Shown here: positions 13,414-25,600 of the stretch, in pieces
How positions within the stretch are numbered: the first letter of the stretch is position 1
Layout of the letters: every line of letters starts with the position of its first letter
Origin: Trifolium pratense
Lineage: Eukaryota; Streptophyta; Magnoliopsida; Fabales; Fabaceae
Direction of reading: 5' to 3'
Length of the DNA: 64,000 nucleotides
NCBI RefSeq assembly: GCF_020283565.1
Contig: NC_060065.1
Coordinates: 38,986,409-39,050,408, forward strand
Translations under genes and position numbers: made by a program
The notes under the pieces: generated by a model
The model's input: only the letters and a program-made list of their open reading frames with translations
The model's database searches: none
What the model was told of the DNA's origin: nothing

Positions 13414-15461
13414 TTACACGGCAACTGGTACGGCTTCATCGAGAGCGAGGACACCTGGAAGCTCTTTGCCTTCCAATAGCTCCAAACTTGCACCACCACC
13501 AGTGGATATGTGGCTCATGACATCGGCGACTCCTACTTTCTCCACAGCCGCAACAGAATCTCCTCCTCCAATAATAGTTGTCACCCCCTTTCCACTGAGG
13601 TCAGCCAACTTCTTTGCAATAGCCTGAAGGAAAGGTCCGACATTTAAATTATGTGAACAGACGTGGAAAGCAGAAACTAACAAAATAACAGCTAACATTT
13701 GTTATTTAAAAAAAATAACAGTCGCGAGTCGCCAAAAGTAGAAAAATAGAATATCTTGTAGTAACTGCAGATGACATTTGAATCATCCCAATTCAAAGAC
13801 AAAACTTTTGTTATGTGAATGAATAAACATACAATTTGCAAGACATACATGTCACATTAGGAACACTAACTACAACACTATGAAGCACTGACACAGACAC
13901 AAACATTTCACAAGATACCGACACGTAGACATTGATAATAATTTAAGAATTAAGAAATAAGAAAATATAAGTGACTGAATGTAACTCTACATGTGTTAGT
14001 GTCGTGTTAGTGTCAAAAACCAGACACGCCTTTAATCTAAAGTGTCGGTGCAACAAAACTCCTACTGCATATTTATGGAAGTATGTATCATCATAGAGTG
14101 GAGATATTTTGACTGCAAACATTGTTTATATATATATAATATGAACCAGACTCCATATGTGAGGGTTATTGCATACCTCTGTTCCAACAGCAAACTTGTC
14201 AAACTCAAACACTCCCATTGGTCCATTCCATATGACGGTTTTGGTGGTATCCAATGCGTCGTTGAATGTTTTAATAGAATCTGGGCCAATGTCCAATCCC
14301 ATCCAACCATCAGGGATGGCAGATGCTGGCACGATCTGAAAGGGTTAATGCAGAATTTAGAATGTTGCAGCAAATGATTACGATTCTGAACGAGTAATGT
14401 TTGTTGCTGATCTAAACTCTAAAAGTAGCATAGAAAATAAACCTGGCTGTTGGCATCAGGAGCGAATTTGTCTGCAATCACGACATCACTTGGTAGCAAG
14501 AGTGACACACCCTTTGCCTTGGCTTTCGCAATTAGTGTTGTAGCAAGCTCCAATTTATCTTCCTCCACTAGGGATGAACCAACTGAAAGACCTTGTGCCT
14601 TGTAAAAGGTGAAGATCATTCCTCCACCGAGAAGAAGGATGTCAACTTTTTCTAGAAGTGATTCAATCACTCCAATTTTAGATGACACCTTGGAACCACC
14701 CACAATTGCAGCAAATGGCCTTTTTGGGGTTGATACTGCCCCGACAAGGTAGTCAAGTTCCTACAACGTGAAAATACACACGTCAAATATTATTATTAGA
14801 TATACATTGAATTAAAAAATTTAACACTTCCCCATTTACTTTCTGAAAAATAATTCAATTTGCATTTTCAAAAATCTATGTTCATTTTAAATTGATACAA
14901 AGTAGATGGAAGGTTGATGTAGTGAACAATTGTGGTAGAGAGAAGTTGGGATGAATGCATTTTCAAAGACAATAGAAAGAAACAATATTTTGGCATTTCA
15001 AAAATTCTGAAAATGCCCTGTTTTCAAAAATTGTGAGGAAAATATCGAATCTATATTATCGTGTGGTTATTAGTTGAAATGGAAATGAACATATGAAACA
15101 TGGAAATTCAATGGTCGCTGAATTTTCCCTGAAGAATGATTCACATTTAACATGAAACTTTACTTCATGACAAGACAAGTAATCAAACTTATTATAAGAC
15201 AAACTGTAAAAAAGAGTAAAAGTTATGAAGTTCAAAAACCTTAATTAGATGGTTTGCAGAAAATTTAGATTAACTATTGATAATTATTTAGTAGAAGTCA
15301 GGAGAGAAAAACCAACCTTTTGCAAAAGAAAACCAGCAACAGATGGCTTCAAGTATTTAGTGACTCCTTCTGTTGATGCATGTGCCCTGTGAGCAGTTCC
15401 AAATGCATCATTCACATACAAATCTGCGAGTGCGGCAAGCTTCTTTGCATGTTCGGGATCG

Positions 15462-15493
<32 letters not shown>

Positions 15494-17260
15494 TTCTAGA
15501 AGTAGAACTCCACCATCTGGAAGGGAAGCGACCAACTTTTCTACTTCTGGACCAATACTGTCCTCAGCCTTAATAACCTGTCAATTATCCAGATGCAAGA
15601 AAAGGGCAACGATATTGTTATTATCCACCAAACATCAAACAGTCATATATTATTAACCTTCTGTACTTCAATTCATTCATTAACGATCATTAACGATCAT
15701 TAACCTATAAACATACCTCGATTCCAATGAGTTCGGAAAGCCGGGGAACGAGAGGTGCCAAGCTGTATTTGGGAGTGACACCCTTTGGCCTTCCCTGAAA
15801 GCAAAACAAAGCATGGATTTTAGATGATGAAACATTGAATCTCTTAATAGAAAACTCAGCACTTAACATTGCAATAAAATGCATTTACATGTATTAACAA
15901 ACTATGAAGTTATTAAAATCTACAATAACTATTCAATTGTCAGTCATGATCACTTCAAACTTTAGCCTCTAAAGTGCATTCCTTTCTTACTTCCGGGTCA
16001 AATTAAACCCCAAATGCTTCATTAGTAAGAATTTGAATTCTACCACTCTCTTAATCTTATTCAACATCTATCTCTCAATTCGAGAGAGATTTGTTAAGAT
16101 CTATTAAACACACCTATTCTGATTTTCTTCAAATTTTCATTCACCTACTCAAATTCAAAACATTTTTAATTCAACAGCCACAAAATATATATCTTTTTCA
16201 TTTCAATTTCCACTAACATTCTGATTTCATCAAGGCATTAACATATACAGACAAAAAAGTAAAAGATTTTGATACATATGTCAGTTACTCAGATTGAGCG
16301 CCTTCAAAGCAAGCAACATCAACAATTGATGAATAAATTAACATTTGATACTATAAGCACAAAATCATGGATGGTTAAAATAACAATCCTTCAGTTTCTT
16401 GCTTTACTACTAACTCAACGGCCAAATCAGGTTACTCCTACATGCATCATACAAAAAAATTACATTGTGATCTATGAAACATTGACACAAACACCAATCA
16501 TAATTTTATTTATTTTTAGTATTAACCATCTGATTCCCAAGGAAGTAGCCCAGTAATCAGAGTTCGGCAGCGAGATAAATAAAATCTGGCCAAGAATCTG
16601 GCCAAGAATTGTCCTAGTAGAAATCAAACTCAGATTCTCCCGAACAATTCGTTCGTACATTCTAAGGGAGCTCATTAACCAGTTGAGATCAATTACTTGG
16701 TTAACACCAATCATAATCTGAGTAAACTGAAGTAATTGAATAATTGAATGTAGCCACATGTATACACGCATTCGATCCAAAATATGAGTGTTACATACAC
16801 TATAACTAAAATGTAAATAGGGATTAATGAAAGAAATGAGATATACCAAATGACTAGAAAGGATGACTTTAGCACCATTTTGAATAAGATGTTTGATAGT
16901 TGGAATAGCAGCACGAATTCTAGTATCATCAGTAATATTCTGATTATCATCAAGAGGAACATTCAAATCAGCCCTCACGAAAACCTTCTTTCCTTTCAAT
17001 TCTGCCGCACTCAAATCTCCAACACTCTTCTTCGCCATGGACACCACTCTCATTCCTCTCCCGCTCACTGACCTCACCTTCGACGCCACCTGCACTGCCA
17101 ACAAGGGGTCAGCAGAAGCGAACCCCAGTCGGCGGAGTGGACGGGCGCCGAGGAATGAGGATAGTTGGACACGGGAGGGGGATGGGGCCACAGATTGGCC
17201 TGATGATGATTTTGTGGTGGGGAGGAGAGAGAGAGTTGTAGGTGCTGTAGCTGAAGCCAT
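13414..17260 (-). CDS. PGK: Plastid phosphoglycerate kinase precursor (EC 2.7.2.3)
   Basis: In the chloroplast stroma it phosphorylates 3-phosphoglycerate with ATP, the first reductive-phase step of the Calvin cycle. Exons (minus): 17260-16847, 15794-15717, 15577-15317, 14760-14443, 14335-14177 and 13623-13414, all GT..AG, giving 479 aa. Residues 1 to about 75 are rich in S, T, A and R with few acidic residues (start [14 protein letters not shown]), as expected of a transit peptide; mature homology starts at [15 protein letters not shown]. The core keeps [41 protein letters not shown] and [10 protein letters not shown]. It ends LDEAVPVAV. Exons 2 to 5 match the cytosolic neighbour exactly in length (78, 261, 318 and 159 nt), showing that one gene arose from the other. 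Two-compartment PGK pairs are known in plants; plastid targeting here is inferred from the N-terminus. Confidence 0.96.
16505..16702 (-). mobile_element. SINE in plastid PGK intron 1, 15-bp target duplication
   Basis: The 198-bp insert is flanked by the identical direct repeat AACACCAATCATAAT at 16490-16504 and 16703-16717. Read on minus it has a tRNA-like head (CTCAACTGGTTAATGAGCTC, then a B-box-like GAGTTTGATTTC) and an A/T-rich tail, typical of tRNA-derived plant SINEs. It sits in intron 1 (15795-16846), antisense to no exon. Confidence 0.8.
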
Positions 17261-17327
17261 TGTGGAGAGAGAGTGTGTGTGATTTTTTGGAGTGAGAGAG
17301 TGAAGAAGTGAATTAAGTTTTGGAGGT

Positions 17328-17440
17328 TATTTTATGATATGAGGTGGAAATGAAGGTAGGGGAATAGAAGAAAGATGTGGACGTGAAGTACAAAGGAAGA
17401 ATGATTGGGTGTGGTTTGGGGATTTTGGATTTCTCTTATC
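17328..17440 (-). promoter_or_regulatory. Putative plastid PGK promoter: TATA-like box and I-box
   Basis: On the minus strand an ATAAAATAA stretch at 17336-17328 is in the right place for a TATA box, with a start near 17300 and a leader of about 40 nt. GATAAG, the I-box core common in light-regulated genes, lies at 17440-17435. Both are motif-level evidence only; the TATA call is weak. Confidence 0.35.
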
Positions 17441-17649
17441 GTTGAGGTGAGGTTCTAGATCTTCCTTGCTTTTTTTCCTCATATATGTTCCATTCCACAC
17501 CCATCTCATGTTCTTTACCTTTTTGTTATATGGAATATGGATAGTTTACTCGTCTAATATTATTAGATGAAATCGTGAATTTTCGATAAGTAAAAATTGA
17601 ATTATAAAACGTTCAAGGTACTTAACCCTTACAATTTAAAGATCGATCA

Positions 17650-19670
17650 AATGTTATGAAGGCAAGCTAAAAGATTATTACATCTATCAACAAAAGTATA
17701 AGGAGTATGACTCCCGCTTCTAAACATAATAAATAAGAAAAAAGAGTAATTTGATCCATAATAGAAGACAAATTCGGCATATCTTCTCTAAACACGATAT
17801 TGTTGCGGAGACACCAGAGACACCACGAAGTAGCTAGCCAAATTAAATGGCGAACCTTTGGTCCTTTATTACTTTTCACTAGAGAGCCAAACAAAATGGA
17901 ATGACTCCACCTTTCTTAAAAAATAATATCATCTACCTGCATCCAACGAAATATTTTCTTCCACACTTGTTGTGAAAACTGGAAGTTGAATAACACATGG
18001 TTTAGATCTTCAACCTCTCTAAAGCAAAAATCGAAACATAACTCGTGCGGATTTGTAATGACACCCCTTTTAGCCAATGATGCACGTGTTGACAATTTAG
18101 CTAATAACGGTCACCACCTGAAACACTAACTTTGGATGGTACATCATTCGACCAAAGCCTTTGTAAAACAATCATAACATTTGTCTCAATAACATTTGTT
18201 TCTTTTTTTAAGGATCCCAGTAACATTTGTGACAACATGTTTTGGAAGTAAGAGTAAAATGAACTAACTGAGAACATGCCTGAAGGGTCCGATATCCATT
18301 TTCATCGGTATGCTCTATCCCGGTTCGGCTAGTAAGGTATCAGTCATCAACGGTGTTATCCATTCCAATTTTCATCTATCGTTATCTCACCAGCCCATAT
18401 TCTTGATTGAGGCTTCTTGGTTTGCCGCTTTAACATATAAAGATGGAAATAAAATCCATCAAGGGTGTTATGTCAAGCCACTTTTCCTTCCAAAATGCTA
18501 TCATATTTCCATCTGCCAACAAGTTAATAATATCTAAGCTGAACCAACAAGAATTCGACGGTCCTTCTACTTTCATAATATCGTGCCACCATAATGATGT
18601 ATTGTAGCTACTCAGATTGACACCATTATGCAAGAAGTTGGCAGCCAAGGAGCCATGCCGAAAAGCCAATTTTTTTTTGCCAAGAAATATTAGCTTCAAC
18701 CAACCCTCTCCACTTTCATTTATTGAGCAGTGCTAAATTAGAGATTTTTAATGCCAACCCTACCACAATCTTTTGGAATACAAATAAAATCTCATGCCAC
18801 TCAATATATCTTGTTGCTATCTAATCCCCACCCCCACATAAAAACTCACAAGCTCTTTCAAAATGCACACCGGTGCCTTAAAGAAAGAGAAAAAATTTAG
18901 AGGCAGGCTAGAAAGTACCCAATTGATTAGAGTGACTCGGCCGCCTATGAATAAATTGATACCCTTCCAACTACCAAGTCTTTACCGCATAGATTCCATA
19001 ATAGGAGTCCATGTAACTTTTCTTCTCATATGAGCACCCACCGAGATTCCTAAAAATCGAAAAGAAATATTGTCCACAGATAAGGCTCGCATGCATGTGC
19101 GAGGTGTGCGACGGCATAGGGCCTCAAAATTTTGAGGGTCTCAACTCAAAATTTTGAGATCCTATAATATTATTTATACCTATAAAATATCAGATGTATA
19201 TTAATAGATTAATTTTTAGGCCCTAAAATAATAGTTATATATTGTTAATGTTCATAAATATCATGAGTATCAATATATTAGTTATCTATACTCGTAAATA
19301 TAGTTCTAGTCCATTTTAATCTTTGCATAAAATTTAATCTTAGATTATGATGTTCCTTTTTGACGTTATATTCAAAGATAATTATTTTGTATTTCTTGTT
19401 CATTTAATTTAATGTAAGGTTTAATATTGATAATTTATATGTTTACAAGAATGTTTTTTTTTATATTATATGCAATTTAAATCGATAATTTTTTAATTTT
19501 TTTTTATTAAGGGGCCACTTTTATATTTTGCACAGAGCCTCCTAAAACTCGGAGACGCCTTGTGTCCAAAGCACAATGCAAAAAAGTTGATGCTAGCTGC
19601 AGGCAGAACATTCTTATCCAAATTAATGCCATATTTTTGAAGAACTTAAATTTCAATCCCGAGATTAGCT
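17650..19670 (-). mobile_element. Decayed LINE (L1-like) reverse transcriptase remnant
   Basis: Read on minus from 19670 to 17650, conceptual fragments match the plant LINE order: an RT-palm-flanking piece near 19670-19565, then FRFLGISVGAH and WTPIMESMR (about 19085-18990), GSWKG and FIGGRVTLIN (about 18980-18920), LLNKWKWR (about 18735-18710), SLWWHDIMK and ADGNMIAFWKEKWL (about 18600-18470) and a zinc-binding-type RHLIWLATSWCLWCLRN tail (about 17860-17800). Many stops and frameshifts make it non-functional. A roughly 470-bp AT-rich insertion (about 19090-19565) separates the RT pieces. Confidence 0.75.
19090..19565. mobile_element. Insertion nested in the LINE remnant, class unknown
   Basis: This block interrupts the LINE reading order: RT-like sequence is present on both sides but not within. 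Its ends are comparatively GC-rich (GGTGTGCGACGGCATAGGG on the left, CTCGGAGACGCC on the right) and the middle is AT-rich and non-coding. No convincing target duplication was found. Confidence 0.4.
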
Positions 19671-20154
19671 CAAAACTGTTTTGTTGTAAATCATGTTGTT
19701 TATTACATCAAATGATAGTAGAGTGAGTGTTGAAAATATAATATTTTTAGGGGTCTTGCTAACGAGTGTCCTCGAGGTACTCTTTAAGCATTCCATTAAA
19801 AGAAATTTTTTATTCAAAAATTTAAACACTTCAATTTCAACTTTACGCATTCTTATAAAAATTCTATAAAAAACTTATTATTTAAGGGCTTAAAGAGTGC
19901 CCGGAGTACTATTTAGCATTTGCCTAATTTTAGAATTCATCGGGTAATTAGTCATTTGGTTTACCCAAATATATATAATTGAATTAATTATTCATTTATG
20001 GGAAGATCAATACCAAAATGTGTAGCCGTTTAGTCGTGTCGCTCTCTATTTATAAAAGCAACACTTATTCGCCATTAAACTCAAATTTTTGTTCATCTCT
20101 TCCATTGTTTTTCTCTTTTTGCCTCTCTTGCATTCTCTTTTTGTCTTCAACAAG

Positions 20155-20462
20155 GAGCTCTCTAAGATAATTGAGTAGTGCGAGAAGTGCGTCATTGGAG
20201 AGATCACTAAGAGTTTTGAAGTGGAGTATGTAAAAGATCCGAGCGACGATGAGGTCAAGGTCCTCGGCGTTGCAACATACCAGTTGAACGTAAAGAGGCT
20301 TTACAAATTTTTATGTCAGGTCATTGCAGGTCGTATTGAGAATAAGAGTGTAGATTATGTACGTAAGTACTTTGGGATTGAAAATGATTTCACGAGGAAG
20401 AGACTAAGCTCCGTGAAGATCTTGCTTGGACTTTTATTGGAGTCGAAGAATATGATAATTGA
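20155..20462 (+). pseudogene. SKP1-like pseudogene (truncated, stop, frameshift)
   Basis: The sequence matches the second half of the SKP1-like gene at 61474-61986, with features such as QVIAGRIENKSVDYVRKYFG against QVIADRIANKSVEYVRKYFG there. The N-terminal half is missing. An in-frame TAG at 20176-20178 replaces a conserved Tyr codon, and a small deletion near 20390-20396 shifts the frame just after the ENDF block. The original stop would be at 20460-20462. A TATA-like stretch (CTATTTATAAAAG, about 20047-20059) and a pyrimidine-rich leader sit upstream, as at the intact gene. It is therefore probably a DNA-level duplicate with an internal deletion, not a processed copy, though both genes lack introns. 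No function is expected. Confidence 0.8.
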
Positions 20463-20680
20463 ATCAATAATAATTATGATGTATTATGAATAGGGAATAT
20501 GAATTCTCCAATGTTATCTTTGAACTTATGAATTAAATATGCAATTTTTTTCCTAATATTATACAACTTATGTTTGATTGTGCTATAGTATCGTTGATGG
20601 AGATTGATCAAATATTTATTCTTGTATACGCCCTACAAACCAAAACTACGAACTTGTATCATATTTTCAGAACAATATAA

Positions 20681-20884
20681 AAGAAATCATTTCAAACGTT
20701 GATTCGAGTTAAATGGAGATGAAGTTTGAAAAAATATGACTGAAGATCAAAGAAATCATTGCAAGCGTTGATTCAAGTTAAACAAAGAAGATGAAATTTG
20801 AAAAAACATGACTGAAGATCAAAGAAATCATTGCAAGCGTTGATTTGCGTTAAATGAAGAAGATCAAAGAAGATGAAATATGAA
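20681..20884. repeat. About 70-bp tandem repeat, 3 units
   Basis: Units beginning AAGAAATCATT start at 20681, 20750 and 20822, each containing a GTTGATTxxxxTTAAA-type core. They differ by a few substitutions and small indels. They lie just downstream of the SKP1-like pseudogene. Confidence 0.75.
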
Positions 20885-21409
20885 AATTAAGAAAATGAAA
20901 AGAAAATTTGTACCTCTGCAGAGTTCTTTGAAATGTGTTTTTTGTGTTTGGAGGACAAATGAATACAGAGGGAAATATGTCACTTTTGTATTCAAGAGAG
21001 AAAAACGGTGATTTGACATAAAATTTTCTTTTGATATCCAACCACCTTAGTTGTATTCAAACTGTGGCTCCCTAAAAAGTGTGTTTTGTCTCACAAAATG
21101 AAGTAGTCGGCTTAGTTAAAGTGAATTGTGAAATACAGTTCGGTTAAACTTGCTATTAGTTCAGTTAGTTAATTTTTGGACATCAAATGCCCTTATTTGG
21201 GACACTTGGTAGCATAGCAAACATGGACAAACTTTATTTTTCCGGGTACTAAGACTTTCTTATATTGTAATAATAATTGACTTCATTGCTTGCTATTTCG
21301 ATATTGTGGGTTGTTGGTGTATGGACCTGTCTCCGCGTTGGCGATCAGGTTCATTCACCATTATCAATATCCGAGTTCGGTGCTCGCCAACCTTCTTTAA
21401 TTTATTCTA

Positions 21410-22576
21410 GGCTTAAATGCAGTTTTGCCCCCCTGTTTTGATTAAATCGGAATTTTACCCCCCCTATTTTAAAATGCGGACTTTTACCCCCCCTATTTTA
21501 TAATTTTTTGGATTTTGCCCCCATAATATTCTGCTTTCGAGTCACAACTTCAAAGCTTCGCACACAACTCAATTTATCACAATAATTCACCAAACGGATA
21601 TCGAAATGACCGTAATCGAGTTATCTTTCTACAGAATCAAACCCCACTAAATTTGGAGTTACAAAGAGAGATTAATTACCATTTTAGTGAAGGTATGTCC
21701 CCCAAAATTCTGCAAAAATCTACTTTTGAGTCACAACTTCAAAGCTTCGCACACAAATCAATTTGGATCAATAATTCACCAAACGGATACCGAAATGACC
21801 ATAATCGAGTTAGCTTTCCACAGAATCAAACCCCACTAAATTTGGAGTTACAAAGAGAGATTAATTACTGTTTTAGTGAAAGTCTGTCCAATTACTAATT
21901 TTGCAGAAATCTACTTATGACCTTCAAATTCAACATCGTCTACCAAACACATCGTAACTCCAAATTTAAATAAATTTAAATGACAACAAGGGTAATTTCG
22001 TTAGCTTTCCGGACATGTAAATACTATTGAAAAATGAGCTACAAGGTGAGAGACATGACAAAAATACTAGTAGTAGTTCCATACAATAATTGATTTGGAC
22101 AGACCTTCACTAAAATGATAATTAATCTCTCTTTGTAACTCCAAATTTAGTGGAGTTTGATTATGTGGAAAGATAACTCGACTACGGTCATTTCAATATC
22201 CGTTTGATGAATTATGGATCAAAACGGAATTCTGTGCGAAGTTTTGAAGTTGTGACTCGAAAGCGGATTTTATGCTGAATATTTGGAGGACATACCTTCA
22301 CTAAAACGGTAATTAATCTCTCTTTGTAACTCCAAATTTAGTGGGGTTTGATTCTGTGGAAAGATAACTCGATTACGGTCATTTCGATATCCATTTGGTG
22401 AATTATTGATCCAAATTGAGTTGTGTGCGAAACTTTGAAGTTGTGACTCGAAAGCAGAATTTTAGGGGGGCAAAATCCAAAAAATTATAAAACAGGGGTT
22501 AAAAGTCCGCGTTTTAAAACAGGGGGGGTAAAATTCCGATTTAATCAAAATAGGGGGGCAAAACTGCATTTAAGCC
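21410..22576. mobile_element. Foldback element with long inverted arms, 9-bp target duplication
   Basis: The element starts GGCTTAAATGCAGTTTTGCC and ends in its inverted complement. It is bordered by TTTATTCTA (21401-21409) and TTTATTCTC (22577-22585), equal at 8 of 9 bases, which fits Mutator-like transposition. The arms hold a ~180-bp block twice in one orientation (about 21526-21705 and 21718-21890) and twice inverted (about 22098-22275 and 22284-22465), around a unique centre. There is no transposase, so it is non-autonomous. Confidence 0.8.
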
Positions 22577-22680
22577 TTTATTCTCTTTAGGATTTTATAA
22601 AAAAAAAAAGATAAAATTTATTTAATCCGAAATATAATTTTTAGTTTATTATTTTTCATTTAGTTGTTTGATGTCTTTTG

Positions 22681-25600
22681 ATGGCTGCATTCATCGCTCC
22701 CTCGAACCTCCAAATTTCCCCTCATTTTCTCGCCTCCCCTCAATTTTCCCGCACTTTCCCTCCTCCGTCGTCTCGGAAACCTTTCCGACCACGCAGTGCT
22801 TTAAAAGAATGGCGCGATTACGAAGAAGCAGTGAAACGGAAGGACCTCGCTGGAGCTCTCAGTTTCCTGAAATCCCTTGAAACCGAACAACGCGTAACGG
22901 TGGAACCGTTCGGCGAGGGAACTACTTCTCCGGTAGCTGAGTTGACTCGGTCTCGGTTCCGCGAGTTGGAGCTGTTCGGACCGCAGAGGGATTGGGAAGT
23001 TCTTGACACGTGCATGAATGCTGATAACATGAAACTTGTTGCAAACGCTTACAAGTTTCTCAAGGATAGGGGTTTCTTGCCAAATTTTGGTAAATGCAGG
23101 AATATTGGTGAGTTTTGAATTTTTTTTCTTTTTCTCTTCATAGCAGAAAGTAGAATTTGTTGATTTTTTTTTTATCATTTGAGTTGTTTCGAATAGACAT
23201 TAGTGCTGTCAATCGCCGAAAATAGTGGTTTGTTTAAATTCTGTTATGATATTATACTAAATTAATTGTGTATCACGGAACAATAGCGGTTTATCAAAAT
23301 TCTGCTGTACTAGCACTAGAGCTGTTAATTTTTTTTTTTATCAAGTATCCCATTTCACCATTTAAGGTGAATAAGTGGTGCATCAGGATTCGAACCCCGG
23401 TGTTAATGTTAGTTAGTTAGTTAGAGTTAGTTGCTCGATTAGTTGGGTTATTTGAGAGCTCCATAAATAAATAGTTAGTTATGTACTCAATTCATCATCT
23501 TTTATCAATTAGGGATCGTTTGGATTGAGTTATTTTTGAGCTTATGAAAACTAACATATGCAAATGAATAAGCTTTTATGTTAATTTATAAGTTCTCACT
23601 AACGAAAATTGTGAAAATTGCATCTTCATAAGGTGTTTTTTTATAAACTACCTTGACAAGCTTACGAATAATACGCAAAAGCTTATTTACTTGCATAAAC
23701 TATTTTACATAAGCTTAAAAATAAGTCAATCCAAATGGGCCCTTAATATGATTTCTTATTAGATTTTACCTGATGAGTATTCATGTGCCCTCTTTCTCTC
23801 TTATGAGATATATGGCCCTATCATCCCATGATTTTTCACAATTTTTGTCATATATTAAAACTTGAGTAAATCCCCAAGTCGTGAAAAATTTGGTAACAGA
23901 ATGATGACTGAGATGAGTTCCTTAGAAAGTAAAAATTTCAGCCAGGTCTCTAAACTTCTCAAATGTTAGCCATTTTTTTCATAGTAACTAACTGATTACA
24001 TTCAAAGGATGAAGGCTCAATTTGTTTTAGATTTTGGTAGAATTGATGTTATGAAAATTGATTTTGAAAGAATCAGTATCAAGAAGTTGTGTTTTACTTG
24101 GGAATGATATTGTAAACGCGTTTTTATAAGCACAACGGGTGCAAGGGCATGAGGCATCACAATAGTGAGAGTGATCCCGATTCCCGTCTAGGTTGGCACC
24201 ACAAGCACTAACAATGATATTCTAAAAGAGAGTTTAGAAGAATTGATTGTTTTTAGATGATAAAGTAGAATCACTTAAAAGTTTAATATAGTAAATAATT
24301 TTGTGAGGTTGCCATCTAGAATAATTTTTTTCAATTAAACATTTGAAAAAACCGCTATTTTCCACGATGCGCCATTGACAACACTGTATGTATCAAACTT
24401 GTTAAATATATAGCTTATAGGAGCACACCCTCAAAGACTTGGTGAAAGCATCTATTAATTGATCTGTTGAAGTTTTACACTAACAAAAGCTAGTTGCGAT
24501 GTTTCTGTTAGGAGCTAGATACAAGTATGTTGTACATAAGCCTATATAAAGTCATGGCTTGAGCTGATAGTGAATGAATAAAGAATAATTTTTTCACACC
24601 TACTAGTTTCTAGTTCAAATATTCTCTCTAACGTAACGATGTGACATTCTATCAGAATATGCTTAGTCCTCTCATCTAATATTGGATTTGAGGTGGTAAG
24701 CAATATAACTTGATTGTCACTCTAATTTGTTGTATGTCTAAATCAAACCATACTCACCTCTACTTATAATCGCATTTAGAATAAATGCAATAAATGCTAA
24801 TTGGTATGGTTTGTTTATGATTCTAAGTATTGACAAACATTACCACTTTCCAAAGTACGAATGTCAACAATAAATTGTATTTTTATCTGATGCTAAAATT
24901 GCTAAATATGAGAACAATCCAGACCAAATTTTCATAGAAAATAACCAAGTAAAGCATGATTGATTATCAGTATATGCAAGAAAGAATTTGAACCCAAAAG
25001 TTAACTCAGTAATACTATCATCCTAGACGTCCTAGTTATATCAAAAGGGAGAATTTATGGCCTTCAAATACGAGGATGGTTGGAGAGTTGGTAGAGGCCA
25101 TTAGACTTACAGCTGACGCTTATGATCTGACTTAAATTCTGGCCTTATAGGAAACAACATCATTAGTTGAAGATATGACATGTTCTAGAGAGCAAGTCTA
25201 TCAATTAATATAAGGCAAGTTAAATAGGAAAGTTGTAATATATAGTATCTGACTAACCAGTTAGTGTGACCTTCCTTTAGTCACATTCGCATACAATAAA
25301 CATTTAACTAGGAAATTTCTTGACATACAATAGAATTTGAATGGTTGTGTCCTAATGACTATCAGAAGGGTGGTGCTTGTTTAGCCTGGTCTGGTCTGGC
25401 TTTTCCCTTTGGCGTTGGCTGTTTTTCATGTGGCCTTTTTCTGGTGTGTTAACTATTTTCGATAGTCATTATTTGTTGTGGTGTAAACTTGGTACAGCTT
25501 TTTGTTGCAATAACTTGCATTTTCCCATTGTGTATAGTTTTGGAGGGTACAAGGAATGTAACACCGGATGTCCTGAGCTCCTCAACTGGTTTGGAAGGTG

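Noticed and set aside
16269..16556. 95-codon plus-strand frame in plastid PGK intron 1
   Set aside because: There is no homology; it overlaps the SINE target site and has typical chance composition.
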